Source: Phocaeicola oris (GTDB lineage: Bacteria; Bacteroidota; Bacteroidia; Bacteroidales; Bacteroidaceae). Taken from it: a DNA stretch of 64,000 nucleotides. Within the stretch, counting starts at the first letter, position 1. The number at the start of each line of letters is the position of its first letter. Below, piece by piece: positions 16,659 to 25,073 of the stretch. The stretch is taken from NCBI RefSeq assembly GCF_021295095.1, contig NZ_JAJLQX010000002.1:124001-188000 (forward strand), in the 5' to 3' direction. The translations under genes were made by a program, and so were the position numbers. The notes below the pieces were generated by a model. The model did not search any database, was not told where the DNA came from, and was given only the letters and a program-made list of their open reading frames with translations.

Positions 16659-17919
16659 TAAACAGAAAGAACAAATGAAGAAAGGCTTGGTCTTCGGAGG
16701 ATTAGGACTGCTGTTTGCCCTTTCGATGTGGTTTATCTTCGCCCCTTCGGGCAAGGATAAGACTGCAGCGGAGCAGGGACTCAATGACAGCATCCCGCAG
16801 GCAACGACAGAAAAGCTCACCGAAAACAAGCTCAAAGCCTATGAATTAGGCGACAAGGCACACGAGGAGGAACAGACCCGCGAGGAGATGGGCAGGCTAT
16901 CGGACTATTTTGCACAGAACACTGCTCCATCAGAGGAGCAGCGTGCAGAGACAGCTGCTTCTACGGCAAAGATAGAAAGCTCCATGCATCGCTATGAGGA
17001 GAACAATCGGCTCTTAAACTCCTTTTACGCTCCCGACCCACACGAGCAGGAGCGTGAAGCCCTGCGCTCGGAAATAGATAACCTTAAAAAGGAACTCTCC
17101 GCCAAAGACAGCAGGGAGGACAATGAAGAGAAACGGCAGCTTGCCTTGATGGAAAAGAGCTATCAGATGGCAGCGAAGTATCTCCCTAAAGCATCAACTC
17201 CACCTACCTTCAATAATGGTCTGACGGAAGGAAAGGAGAAGACGGAAGGAGCTGCTGGTGGCTCTGACGCTACTAAGGGCAAGACCATGCAGAATGAGAA
17301 GCCTGCAATGGAAGTTCTGCCGGAGCGTAGACAGATAGTATCCTCACTTGACCAGCCTATGAGCGATGTGTACTTTATGGAGGAATACGGCAAGAAGGCT
17401 CGTAATATGGGCTTTCATTCGCTCGTAAACACAGCTGTACCTACAATGCGCAATACGCTTAAAGTTGTAGTGGACAGGACTACTGTTCTTAAGGAGGGTG
17501 ACAATGTCGTACTCCGTCTGCTGGAAAGTGCCAAGGTACAGGGACTGCACATTCCACGTCAGAGCCGACTAATAGCCGTTGCCAAGATTGAGGGTAACCG
17601 TATGCACCTGCTTGTCAAAAGCATTGAGGTGGACGGCCATATCATAGCCGTCAAGCTCTCAGCATACGATACAGACGGACAGGAGGGCGTATATATACCA
17701 GGTTCGGAGGATATCAATGCGCTTAAGGAAGTTGGGGCGAACATCGGTGGTTCAATGGGCACATCCTTTACCTTCGCTTCCTCTGCCAAGGACCAGATTA
17801 TCTCCGAGGCTGCACGTGGGGTGATGCAGGGTGCAAGTCAGCTGCTTCAGAAGAAACTGCGCACCATCAAGGTAACGCTCAAGGGTGGTTACCGCCTTTT
17901 CTTGGTTCAGTCCAAATAA
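16651..17919 (+). CDS. traM: TraM, VirB10-like scaffold protein
   Basis: A 422-residue protein with one membrane helix near residues 11-30, a long charged and coiled-coil region (NNLLNSFYAP and following, residues 105-170), and a C-terminal beta-rich domain of about 170 residues. That domain (VLKEGDNVVLRLLESAKVQG, then IPRQSRLIAVAKIEGNRM) is the VirB10-like conjugation TraM domain, which spans the periplasm and contacts the outer-membrane ring. Confidence 0.9.
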   Translation: MDNKQKEQMKKGLVFGGLGLLFALSMWFIFAPSGKDKTAAEQGLNDSIPQATTEKLTENKLKAYELGDKAHEEEQTREEMGRLSDYFAQNTAPSEEQRAETAASTAKIESSMHRYEENNRLLNSFYAPDPHEQEREALRSEIDNLKKELSAKDSREDNEEKRQLALMEKSYQMAAKYLPKASTPPTFNNGLTEGKEKTEGAAGGSDATKGKTMQNEKPAMEVLPERRQIVSSLDQPMSDVYFMEEYGKKARNMGFHSLVNTAVPTMRNTLKVVVDRTTVLKEGDNVVLRLLESAKVQGLHIPRQSRLIAVAKIEGNRMHLLVKSIEVDGHIIAVKLSAYDTDGQEGVYIPGSEDINALKEVGANIGGSMGTSFTFASSAKDQIISEAARGVMQGASQLLQKKLRTIKVTLKGGYRLFLVQSK

Positions 17920-17968
17920 AACAATCGAAAATGATAAGTAAAAAATAACATCAAATAAAAAAGGAACA

Positions 17969-18919
17969 ATGAAGAAAATTATTTTATCAATGGCTATGCT
18001 TGCCATGGTGGGAGCAACAGCCACAGCACAGGAAAACAATGATGGTCTGACACCGAGCCGTCCGCTTACTTCGGGAGAGCTTTTTCAAGGTATGAGCCGT
18101 TCCATTCCTAACGGGCGTGTCGTCCTGCCGTATGGCCTTGACGTTACCTTTGACAAGACTGTGCATCTTATCTTCCCTTCTGCCATCCGATATGTAGACT
18201 TAGGTTCACAGAACATCATCGCAGGGAAGGCAGAGGATGCCGAGAATGTACTGCGTGTAAAGGCTTCAGTGAAGGATTTTGAAACGGAGACAAATATGAG
18301 TGTTATCTGCGAGGACGGCTCTTTCTATGCTTTCAACGTCAAGTATGCTGATGAACCGGAGAAACTCAGCATTGAGATGAAAGACTTTCTGTCACCAACG
18401 GACGGACGACTACCAAGCAATCGCTCTGACATTTACTTCAAGGAACTTGGCAACGAGTCGCCCATATTAGTAAAGCTGATGATGCAGACTATCTATCAGA
18501 ACGACAGACGCTGCATCAAGCACATCGGTGCACAGCAGTTCGGTATGAAGTTCCTGCTTCGTGGCTTGTACGCCAATAACGGCTTGCTGTATTTCCACAC
18601 CCGAATGGAGAATGGCACGAATATACCGTACTCGGTGGACTTCATCACCTTTAAGGTGGTGGATAAGAAGGTGGCAAAACGCACCGCCATTCAAGAACAG
18701 GTGCTACAGCCACTTCGCGCCTATCATCAGGTGATGCAGGTGCGTGGCATGGGTAGTGAGCACAGTGTGTTTGCGCTCGAGCAGTTCTCTCTTGCAGAAG
18801 ACAAGCAGCTTGAAGTGACGCTCTATGAGAGAAATGGTGGTCGTAGGCTGACCTTTTATGTAACGGCAGAAGACCTGCAGATTGCAAAGAAGATTGATAA
18901 CCTTAAACTCAAATGGTAA
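17969..18919 (+). CDS. traN: TraN, DUF4138 (VirB9-like)
   Basis: A 316-residue exported protein with a signal peptide (residues 1-20, ending TATAQ) and a beta-rich mature domain. VTFDKTVHLIFPSAIRYVDL near residue 55 is the hallmark of TraN and recalls the VirB9 N-terminal domain, which is positioned at the outer-membrane complex. It overlaps traO by 7 bp. Confidence 0.9.
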   Translation: MKKIILSMAMLAMVGATATAQENNDGLTPSRPLTSGELFQGMSRSIPNGRVVLPYGLDVTFDKTVHLIFPSAIRYVDLGSQNIIAGKAEDAENVLRVKASVKDFETETNMSVICEDGSFYAFNVKYADEPEKLSIEMKDFLSPTDGRLPSNRSDIYFKELGNESPILVKLMMQTIYQNDRRCIKHIGAQQFGMKFLLRGLYANNGLLYFHTRMENGTNIPYSVDFITFKVVDKKVAKRTAIQEQVLQPLRAYHQVMQVRGMGSEHSVFALEQFSLAEDKQLEVTLYERNGGRRLTFYVTAEDLQIAKKIDNLKLKW

Positions 18920-19503
18920 AGATGAAACATCATATTACAGTGATAGTTTGTGTGGCGGTGGCAATGCTCTTTAGCTTGCCATCGCATGCACAGCGGCTTA
19001 TTCCAAAACAACGTGGGATTGAAGTCCTGGGCAGTGTTCCCCTTATCAAGGGAGAGAAACTCTTTGCAGGTGATAATTTCGGTGTAGGCATATCGCTTAC
19101 CCGTTATCTCAAAAGGGAGAACTACACCTTTGCGTCTTTGGAATATGAACAACAGAATATGCCTTATCGCAGTTACAATATCCCGATGAAAGACATATTG
19201 CTGCACTTGGGCTATATGCAACCCGTCCTTGCAGATAGAGGAAAGAATGTGTTGGTTTACGTGGGTGTTTCTGCCCTGTGTGGTTATGAAGAACTAAATA
19301 GAGATAAGAAGTTGCTGCCCGATGGGGCGACACTGCTCGACCGCTCCCGCTTTGTCTATGGCGGTGCCGTGCATGGTTCGGTGGAAGTGTTTCTGACGGA
19401 CAGGGTGCTCTTTCTTGTAAAGGCACAGGGACGTTTCCTCTTTGGATCGGACGTGCATCGTTTTCATCCTGCGCTATTAGCAGGATTTAGGTTTAATCTT
19501 TAA
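18913..19503 (+). CDS. traO: TraO, outer-membrane beta-barrel-like conjugation protein
   Basis: A 196-residue exported protein (signal peptide up to SHAQ near residue 26). The mature part alternates hydrophobic and polar residues and ends in phenylalanine-containing strands (ALLAGFRFNL), as in small outer-membrane beta-barrels. It overlaps traN and is followed after 12 bp by the traQ-like gene. In CTnDOT a primase gene traP follows traO; none is present here. Confidence 0.82.
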   Translation: MVKMKHHITVIVCVAVAMLFSLPSHAQRLIPKQRGIEVLGSVPLIKGEKLFAGDNFGVGISLTRYLKRENYTFASLEYEQQNMPYRSYNIPMKDILLHLGYMQPVLADRGKNVLVYVGVSALCGYEELNRDKKLLPDGATLLDRSRFVYGGAVHGSVEVFLTDRVLFLVKAQGRFLFGSDVHRFHPALLAGFRFNL

Positions 19504-19515
19504 CTGGTAAAAACA

Positions 19516-19986
19516 ATGAAGAAAAAGATATTAAGTTCAATATGGGTAATGGGTGTGCTAATCCTTGCCGTGTTTTGCCTATCTGCTTGTGATAGGGAGT
19601 TGGATGTGGAGCAGTCTTATCCATTTACGGTGGAGACAATGCCGGTTCAGAAGGACATCGTCAAGGGACAGACGGCAGAAATCAGGTGTACGCTCAAACG
19701 TGAAGGCAACTTTGCCGACACTCGCTACACCATCCGATATTTTCAGCCGGATGGAAAAGGAACGCTAAGAATGGACAACGGGACGGCATTCAGGCCTAAC
19801 GACCGCTATCCGCTCACCAAGGAAGTGTTCCGACTCTACTACACCTCTGCTTCCACAGACCGACAAACCATTGATGTGTATGTGGAGGACAACTTTGGGC
19901 AGACCGTTAAACTATCATTCAATTTCAAAAACGAAAAGAATGAGGACACGCCAAAAGTGATAGAAAAAGTACCGATACGACAATGA
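19516..19986 (+). CDS. traQ: TraQ, DUF3872 lipoprotein-like protein
   Basis: A 156-residue protein with a lipoprotein signal (lipobox LSAC near residue 25, then DRELD) and a single beta-sandwich-like domain with FTVETMPVQKDIVKGQTAEI near its start. This is the TraQ/DUF3872 pattern. It directly follows traO and overlaps the lysozyme gene by 4 bp. Confidence 0.82.
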   Translation: MKKKILSSIWVMGVLILAVFCLSACDRELDVEQSYPFTVETMPVQKDIVKGQTAEIRCTLKREGNFADTRYTIRYFQPDGKGTLRMDNGTAFRPNDRYPLTKEVFRLYYTSASTDRQTIDVYVEDNFGQTVKLSFNFKNEKNEDTPKVIEKVPIRQ

Positions 19987-20492
19987 ATTTCGCCAAGACA
20001 ATCCTATCTTTTTGCTTGCTTTTAATGTGTTTCCAACCATTGTCTGCTCAAAGTAAGCGGAGACGGCTTGCCGATCTTCTGCCCTTTGAGCGGGCGGTGG
20101 TCTGCATCAAATACTTCGAGGGAATGCACGGCAAGAAGGATTACCCATACGTTGGGTATGGTCATCAACTATTGCCAGGCGAACACTTCACGGCAGCAAT
20201 GACGGAACGGCAGGCGGACTCTCTCCTGCGTGCTGACCTTTGGAAATGCTTTGGATACTTCAAAGGATATGGAAAAGATGCCCTATTACTTGCCGTCTTA
20301 TCCTACAATGTCGGAGTAGGCAGGTTGCTGGGATATAGCAAACGTCCCAAGAGCAGATTACTACGAAAGATAGAGTCGGGCGACAGGAACTATTATCGTG
20401 AATTTGTCTCTTTCTGCCGATACAAAGGAAAGGTGCTACGAGGACTTGTCAAACGACGAAATGTGGAGTTTGCCCTGTTTTATATACCCTGA
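19983..20492 (+). CDS. Phage-type lysozyme (GH24) of the conjugation operon
   Basis: A 169-residue exported muramidase with a signal peptide ending LSAQ near residue 23. The catalytic Glu lies in YFEGMHGKKDYPYVGYGHQL (around residues 44-63), the arrangement of T4-type lysozymes. Enzymes of this kind locally open the peptidoglycan for the conjugation apparatus, like VirB1. It is the last gene of the tra operon and is followed by a strong terminator. Confidence 0.88.
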   Translation: MNFAKTILSFCLLLMCFQPLSAQSKRRRLADLLPFERAVVCIKYFEGMHGKKDYPYVGYGHQLLPGEHFTAAMTERQADSLLRADLWKCFGYFKGYGKDALLLAVLSYNVGVGRLLGYSKRPKSRLLRKIESGDRNYYREFVSFCRYKGKVLRGLVKRRNVEFALFYIP

Positions 20493-20504
20493 TTATCAAA
20501 TACA

Positions 20505-20546
20505 CCCCTTGCGACATTTTTATGCTCCGCAAGGGGCGTTTTCTTG
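20505..20546 (+). terminator. Terminator of the tra operon
   Basis: CCCCTTGCG (20505-20513) and CGCAAGGGG (20528-20536) form a perfect 9-bp stem followed by CGTTTTCTTG. It lies 12 bp downstream of the lysozyme stop. Confidence 0.75.
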
Positions 20547-20578
20547 TCGTTTTAGTCGCCTTCTTCGTTATGATTGAG

Positions 20579-20586
20579 TAACTTTG
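20579..20586 (+). promoter_or_regulatory. Promoter element of the AbiH gene
   Basis: TAACTTTG matches the Bacteroides -7 consensus and ends 7 bp before the ATG at 20594. Transcription would start at or within one or two bases of the start codon, so the message would be leaderless or nearly so. A clear -33 TTTG at normal spacing is not seen. Confidence 0.5.
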
Positions 20587-20593
20587 CAAAAAA

Positions 20594-21490
20594 ATGGATA
20601 CACTATGTATAATCGGCAATGGTTTTGACCTCCATCACGGCATAGCATCTTCTTATGAAGATTTTAGACAGTATGCATGGAAAAAATGTGGCTTAGATGG
20701 TTATTGGATAGGACAATTAGAAGCATGCTACCCTACAAAAAATAAAGATGGGAAACTTGAACTATGGTGCGACCTTGAATACGCATTAGGGAATATAGAT
20801 TTCCAAAATGCATTTGATGAATCAACAGAAGATGTCGAATTAGAGGAAGACCATGAAATGCGTTATCAGGCACAAATGGAGGATGCTCCAGAATACTATT
20901 TGGAAATGATGTTTGAAGTGTTTCATCGTATATTTGAAGAATGGGTTAATCAAATAGATATAAATGTCTCACCTGTTTCTTTGCCAAATTTTGATAGAAA
21001 CAGTCTGTTTCTTTCTTTCAACTATACAGATACATTAGAGAAACTTTACAGCATTCCTCAAAGACAGATTAATTATATACACGGAAGACGCTGCTGTTCT
21101 AACAATTTAGTTGTTGGGCATATAAATAACCTTAATGGAAATGATTTCCTTTCTGCAGACCCAATGATATATGAATATGCAGCATACGATAATATTGCAA
21201 AAGTTGTAAATGAACAACGTAAAAGCATTTCTGACATAATTAGTAATAATGCGAGATATTGGAATAATTTAGCTGGAATTAGAAGAATTGTTGTTTATGG
21301 GCACTCTTTATCCGATATTGATTTTGGATATTTTGTGGAGATAGCTAAAAATGTTGCATCAAACACTCAATGGCTTTTTTCAGTTTACTATAATAATCCC
21401 CAAGAGCGTAATAGAGAAGTTAAGCGAGTCAAAGACTTTATTAACAAATTAGGACTTACGTGTTCGAATTGTCAGACTTTTTGTATGTAA
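20594..21490 (+). CDS. AbiH-family abortive phage-infection protein
   Basis: A 298-residue protein starting with MDTLCIIGNGFDLHHG and SSYEDFRQYAWKKCG, the signature of AbiH (PF14253), a lactococcal-type abortive infection family. Other matching segments are FLSFNYTDTLEKLYSIP (residues ~138-154), YIHGRRCCSNNLVVGHINN (~160-178), and VVYGHSLSDIDFGYF (~235-249). AbiH is thought to act against phages through cell suicide or arrest; the mechanism is not known. The gene is AT-rich compared with the tra operon, has its own promoter and lies between terminators, so it is a cargo gene acquired separately. Confidence 0.85.
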   Translation: MDTLCIIGNGFDLHHGIASSYEDFRQYAWKKCGLDGYWIGQLEACYPTKNKDGKLELWCDLEYALGNIDFQNAFDESTEDVELEEDHEMRYQAQMEDAPEYYLEMMFEVFHRIFEEWVNQIDINVSPVSLPNFDRNSLFLSFNYTDTLEKLYSIPQRQINYIHGRRCCSNNLVVGHINNLNGNDFLSADPMIYEYAAYDNIAKVVNEQRKSISDIISNNARYWNNLAGIRRIVVYGHSLSDIDFGYFVEIAKNVASNTQWLFSVYYNNPQERNREVKRVKDFINKLGLTCSNCQTFCM

Positions 21491-21523
21491 TTAAATTATA
21501 ATGCAATTATTGTGACTTTCTTT

Positions 21524-21595
21524 TGCTTCTTTTCTTTGGTCGCCTGCTCGCTCAAAGAAAAAGAAAAGAAGCCGCGCAATTTTTGAAGTTGCGTG
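21524..21595. terminator. Double hairpin between convergent genes
   Basis: Two stems occupy the gap between the AbiH stop and the minus-strand accessory operon: CTTCTTTTCTTT (about 21526-21537) pairs with AAAGAAAAGAAG-type sequence (about 21555-21571), and GCCGCGCAA (about 21571-21579) pairs with TTGCGTGGC (about 21589-21597) with one wobble. They probably end transcription from both sides. Confidence 0.5.
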
Positions 21596-21605
21596 GCTCA
21601 TTGTG

Positions 21606-21872
21606 TTAGGGCTTTTCGGTTGTTTCAATTATTCGTTCTTCAGGATGGGTATCAAAAGCCCAATTGATTTGTTCATCGGGCAGGGTGCTGTGTACCCCTC
21701 TGCCCATCACCATTCCACAATCTTCAAGGATTTTGCCGTTCGGCTTCCTCTCGGTCTGTGGCTGCGACCTCAAATACACTTTCAAAACGTATAGGGTGCG
21801 TGCTCTGTAAACTATCCTTTCCATATCTTCAAAATTCAGCAATGAGTAATCTGTGTTCCATTGGTTCGCCAT
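21606..21872 (-). CDS. Small conserved-type accessory protein, unknown function
   Basis: I take the ATG at 21872, giving 88 residues (MANQWNTDYSLLNFEDMERI and so on); an upstream ATG at 21938 lies deep inside the preceding gene and is less likely. The start overlaps the end of the upstream gene by 44 bp in another frame. The sequence is soluble and acidic near the end (PDEQINWAF), without motifs I recognise. It is the last gene of the leftward PcfK-ArdA-PcfJ run. Confidence 0.5.
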   Translation of the reverse strand: MANQWNTDYSLLNFEDMERIVYRARTLYVLKVYLRSQPQTERKPNGKILEDCGMVMGRGVHSTLPDEQINWAFDTHPEERIIETTEKP

Positions 21873-22083
21873 TCGATAATCTGCGGTGGGTAAGCCAAAA
21901 ATGGTGCGCTCCGTAACCATAGACAAAGAACTTGTCAAGTTCCGTTTCTTGGGAGATTTGGAGGAGTGCGGTCTGCAACTCCTCCTTGTTCTCGGCTATG
22001 CTTATGGCATTGATAATTCTCACGATGATGTTGGGTTTTTCGTCTGTCCAATTACAAATTATGCCTTCTACCTGTACTTTCAT
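21829..22083 (-). CDS. Small accessory protein of unknown function
   Basis: An 84-residue protein starting MKVQVEGIICNWTDEKPNII. It contains FVYGYGAHHFWLTHRRL and ends HRLLIAEF. No domain is recognised. It begins 23 bp downstream of the pcfJ stop and overlaps the next gene. A frameshift joining it to the next frame is possible but not needed, since both ends look natural. Confidence 0.55.
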   Translation of the reverse strand: MKVQVEGIICNWTDEKPNIIVRIINAISIAENKEELQTALLQISQETELDKFFVYGYGAHHFWLTHRRLSNGEPMEHRLLIAEF

Positions 22084-22105
22084 ATTTTTTATTTGATGGG
22101 TTATA

Positions 22106-23377
22106 TCATGCGGTTGCTCTCTGCGCTATCATTCTCATATTCTTCTGCATCAAGGCGAGTATCTGCTCGTGGTACTCAGTGTTCTTGTTGCACACTCCAC
22201 GACTTTGTACCACTTTCATTGTTTCCAATGATACCTCGATGGTCTCGATGCGCTCTCCGTCCTTTGTTGCAGAGAAGATAAGCGACTGCGGTTTGCTGTA
22301 ATAGTGTGCGTCATATACGCAATGGTGCATTGCTGTGCCTTCTTCTAAATGCTCCTGCACACTCTCCAAAACGTGGATGCGGATAATGCCGTCCGTAAAC
22401 TCAATGCCAAAGAATTTTGCTTTGAGTTGCTTGTATGCTTGCTCGGCTTCCATCGCTTCCTTACGTTTCTTGATGATGTTCTCACGCTCTCTCATGGCCC
22501 TGCGCTTAGCTTGGTAATGGTCGTGTGCTGCTCTTAGGTCGGTGGGGCAAACATACTTCGGACTGCGTATATCCTTGTTGAGTGTCGCAAGTGTATCAAT
22601 CATATCACACCACAAATTGCCGTCCTCCACTTTGTAGCCATTGCGCAAACAGATACGGATAGATGCCCAATATTTGTCAATCTTGGCAAATCTGTCCCTA
22701 ATGAAGTGGCGAAATAGGGAGATTTGTCCAGACTTCAATAAGGTTTCCGCCTTGTTGTCCGTAAGAATGGAATGAAACAACTCAAAGGGGGTAAGGTCGT
22801 GGAATGCTCCTTTAAAACCATTGCGCCTGATGTCTTTCAACACTCCATAACGTGGGTAAATGCCGTGTGGGAGTATGTCGTACAATGGCTTGTCGGGGCG
22901 GATTTCCAAATCACTGCCAAACTGCCACGTATCATACCAACAACTCATCGGGCGAAGTCGTGCCAACACTGCGCTTTTGCCGTCGGGTGCCATCCAACGC
23001 TCAACCACCTCCGAACAAAATCGTCTTATCGGTTGCCCTTGCTTGCGGTACACCTCCATATAGAAGTAACGTATCACTTGATAACCTTTGAAAGCGGTAA
23101 GTATGCAATAGTATGCCGTTTCCTTGAATACCCTCTGCCGTTCTGTATGTATGGTGAGTTTCGCTCCGCAATGGGGGCAAATGGCGGTCTTGCCTTTGTG
23201 CTGTGTGTCCGTCCATTTGTGTCCACACTCCAAACAAGTGTGTTCGCTTTTCGTGTTGCGCTTGGCAATATGCTCAAAAAGGTGCGTGCATGCCCACTGA
23301 CTTTGCTTGTCGGTAATGGTGGGGAGTTGGATTGCCAACTCCGCCACTTGCTTCTGAAATTTATTTCTTGGTTTCAT
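22106..23377 (-). CDS. pcfJ: PcfJ-domain protein
   Basis: A 423-residue protein. The N-terminal part carries a rubredoxin-like zinc ribbon, CLECGHKW...CPHCGAKL (Cys pairs around residues 48-73). The C-terminal part has the PcfJ signature EGTAMHHCVYDAHYYSK near residue 350, then IETIEVSLETMKVVQSRG. PcfJ proteins occur on conjugative plasmids and transposons beside PcfK; the role in transfer is not established. Here it follows ardA by 17 bp. Confidence 0.85.
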   Translation of the reverse strand: MKPRNKFQKQVAELAIQLPTITDKQSQWACTHLFEHIAKRNTKSEHTCLECGHKWTDTQHKGKTAICPHCGAKLTIHTERQRVFKETAYYCILTAFKGYQVIRYFYMEVYRKQGQPIRRFCSEVVERWMAPDGKSAVLARLRPMSCWYDTWQFGSDLEIRPDKPLYDILPHGIYPRYGVLKDIRRNGFKGAFHDLTPFELFHSILTDNKAETLLKSGQISLFRHFIRDRFAKIDKYWASIRICLRNGYKVEDGNLWCDMIDTLATLNKDIRSPKYVCPTDLRAAHDHYQAKRRAMRERENIIKKRKEAMEAEQAYKQLKAKFFGIEFTDGIIRIHVLESVQEHLEEGTAMHHCVYDAHYYSKPQSLIFSATKDGERIETIEVSLETMKVVQSRGVCNKNTEYHEQILALMQKNMRMIAQRATA

Positions 23378-23394
23378 TTTCTATCCTCCTTGTC

Positions 23395-23925
23395 TTACTC
23401 GTCACGGAATACATATCCGCTCTCAAACCAATACCCCTCGTCAAAGAGTTCGTCCGCATACTTGTCATAATCGAAGTATCGCTCTGCAAATTCGGATAGT
23501 TCGTGCTCCATACCTACCATTTCCCTTGCAAACTCTTCTTTGTTCACATATCTGCCGACAAATGCGGAATGGAATTGCTTCATTAGTTGATATACGGAAC
23601 TGGTCAAATCCTTGCCGGTATTCTCCACCCAAATCCAAAAGGCACTCACGTTCATACCGTCCAACTTCTCCAACTCGTCCCTCAGTTCAAAGAAGTTGTC
23701 GTCCAAATGCCCCTCGTCAATGAGTTCTTCGGGAATGTTCTCCCAATCTTGAAACATCAATTCGGGGTCTTCCTCGTCTTGGTGGAGTTCGTGGCATACC
23801 TCCATAAACTCGTCTTGGTCGTAACAATTAGAAAGGTCTATCCACTTACCTCTTAGTGAGCCTTTGTTGTATTTGGCGTAAGTGCCTACATAGATGCGTG
23901 CTTCGCTTAAATCGTATCGTTCCAT
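23395..23925 (-). CDS. ardA: ArdA antirestriction protein
   Basis: A 176-residue very acidic protein with the ArdA family pattern: ARIYVGTYAKYNKGSLRGKW near the start, LDLSN-type motif, then DEEDPELMFQDWENIP around residues 51-66. ArdA is a DNA mimic that blocks type I restriction enzymes and protects incoming single- or double-stranded DNA after conjugation. Its place between pcfK and pcfJ fits establishment functions of the element. Confidence 0.92.
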   Translation of the reverse strand: MERYDLSEARIYVGTYAKYNKGSLRGKWIDLSNCYDQDEFMEVCHELHQDEEDPELMFQDWENIPEELIDEGHLDDNFFELRDELEKLDGMNVSAFWIWVENTGKDLTSSVYQLMKQFHSAFVGRYVNKEEFAREMVGMEHELSEFAERYFDYDKYADELFDEGYWFESGYVFRDE

Positions 23926-23937
23926 AGTCTTTGCTTT

Positions 23938-24354
23938 TTAGAAGTCAAACAATGAAGGTTGTGCAACCTCTGTCGTTTCTTTCTTTTGAGGTCTTGCGTT
24001 ACGGCTCTGTATCTTGGCAAGTTCCTCGCGTTGGTACTGCGCAATGGCTTCCTGCCGTGCTTCGGCTTTCTCCTCCTCTGTGAGTTCCACAATATGGTTT
24101 ACTGCCACTCTGCAAGTGATTGCCTTACCCACTTCAATTTCGTCCTCGTCATAGTAGTGGACTGCCATTGAGTAGATTTCATCGTCCTCAAAGCCATTGC
24201 ACCCACTCGCCTGTACTTGGTTCAAGATGTAGGTTACACACTCCTCGATGCTCTTGTTAGGCTTCATCAAGTTGGGCGCAAATAAAGGGTCTGTCGCTAC
24301 ACGTCCGTTGAGATACTCGGCTATTGCTCTCGTAAAATGTTCTGTTCCTTTCAT
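23938..24354 (-). CDS. pcfK: PcfK-like protein
   Basis: A 138-residue protein starting MKGTEHFTRAIAEYLNGRVA, with SIEECVTYILNQVQASGCNG and DEIYSMAVHYYDEDEIEVG, which matches the PcfK-like family seen next to PcfJ in conjugative elements. It ends in a basic and acidic helical tail. The stop is 12 bp before the ardA start and it follows the next upstream gene by 6 bp, so the genes form an operon. Confidence 0.85.
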   Translation of the reverse strand: MKGTEHFTRAIAEYLNGRVATDPLFAPNLMKPNKSIEECVTYILNQVQASGCNGFEDDEIYSMAVHYYDEDEIEVGKAITCRVAVNHIVELTEEEKAEARQEAIAQYQREELAKIQSRNARPQKKETTEVAQPSLFDF

Positions 24355-24360
24355 TGTCGT

Positions 24361-24792
24361 TTAATGTTTGGGGATTTCTACAATTTGAATTATCTGTCCG
24401 CAAAGAAAACTTCTTAGGCTGATGCGGTCGGGTGCGTAATACTCTGCCCAATGTCCGTATTGATTGACCAAATACTTCTTCAATACGTCCATAAAGTCAA
24501 ACCGATAACCCATAAGGGGTACGGCTGTACGGAAGTAGGTGTTAGTGTTCACCGCTTCGGCAAGCCAATTCTTTTCCTCACGGCTCATTCGCTCCCCACG
24601 ATTGAGTTTCACACGCAGGAGATACACCTTACTGCCACTCAGTCTGTCCAATGGCTCAACGTCCCACTGCACAAACTTAGTCGCCACCAAACGCTCACTT
24701 TCATCAACCACCGAACTTATGCGGTAATGAGAGGAGGAGCTATATCCTTTTTCTTTCATCGAAGATGTTGTAGTTACTTTTTGCTTATCCAT
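24361..24792 (-). CDS. Accessory protein of unknown function in the PcfK operon
   Basis: A 143-residue soluble protein. It contains KVYLLRVKLNRGERMSREEK and WLAEAVNTNTYFRTAVPLMG. I know similar proteins only as conserved hypothetical genes of Bacteroides conjugative transposons. It is the first gene of the leftward accessory operon; the start ATG at 24792 follows a long upstream leader. Confidence 0.6.
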   Translation of the reverse strand: MDKQKVTTTSSMKEKGYSSSSHYRISSVVDESERLVATKFVQWDVEPLDRLSGSKVYLLRVKLNRGERMSREEKNWLAEAVNTNTYFRTAVPLMGYRFDFMDVLKKYLVNQYGHWAEYYAPDRISLRSFLCGQIIQIVEIPKH

Positions 24793-25073
24793 AGCGACAT
24801 TTTTTTTATGCGTCCAAAGATCGGAGTATGCTGATTCCTTTTTGTAGCAAAATCAAGGTAGCGGGGTGGGCTTGCACAAGGTTTTGTCGGAAAATACAAC
24901 CCGTAGGTGTGGAGATTTTCCAGACAAACCAAGCGGCACAGACCTTTTGAAAGCCACAAGCCCCGTACTACCTTTGCGGATAAAAAGGGAACAGCATCCG
25001 TCTCCTTGTCATCGCATATCGTGGAGCATTGGAAAAGAAGCAAAAGTGCAACGCTCGTAGTGGAAAATAGAAA
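24793..25073. other. Gene-poor region upstream of the PcfK operon
   Basis: No gene is convincing here. The stretch holds the presumed promoter and leader of the leftward accessory operon. TACCTTTG at 24971-24978 matches the Bacteroides -7 consensus but faces right, away from that operon, and no rightward gene follows. An 89-codon minus-strand open frame (24774-25043) has no recognisable features and ends out of frame inside the next gene. Confidence 0.4.

Noticed and set aside
20578-20587. GTAACTTTGC as a CTnDOT-like attachment core (GTANNTTTGC)
   Set aside because: The same word is explained by the Bacteroides -7 promoter element and occurs before several genes; no integrase or end structure is close to it.
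21606-22083. The two small overlapping frames as one frameshifted gene
   Set aside because: Both have natural starts and ends (ATG 21872 and a stop after LLIAEF), so a simple overlap is more economical; a shift cannot be excluded.
22772-23470. Long plus-strand frame opposite pcfJ as a gene
   Set aside because: It is the shadow of pcfJ in the other strand; its composition is rich in His, Pro, Ser and Cys and has no motif.
24774-25043. 89-codon minus-strand frame as a gene
   Set aside because: No recognisable features, no clear start signal, and its end lies out of frame inside the next gene.
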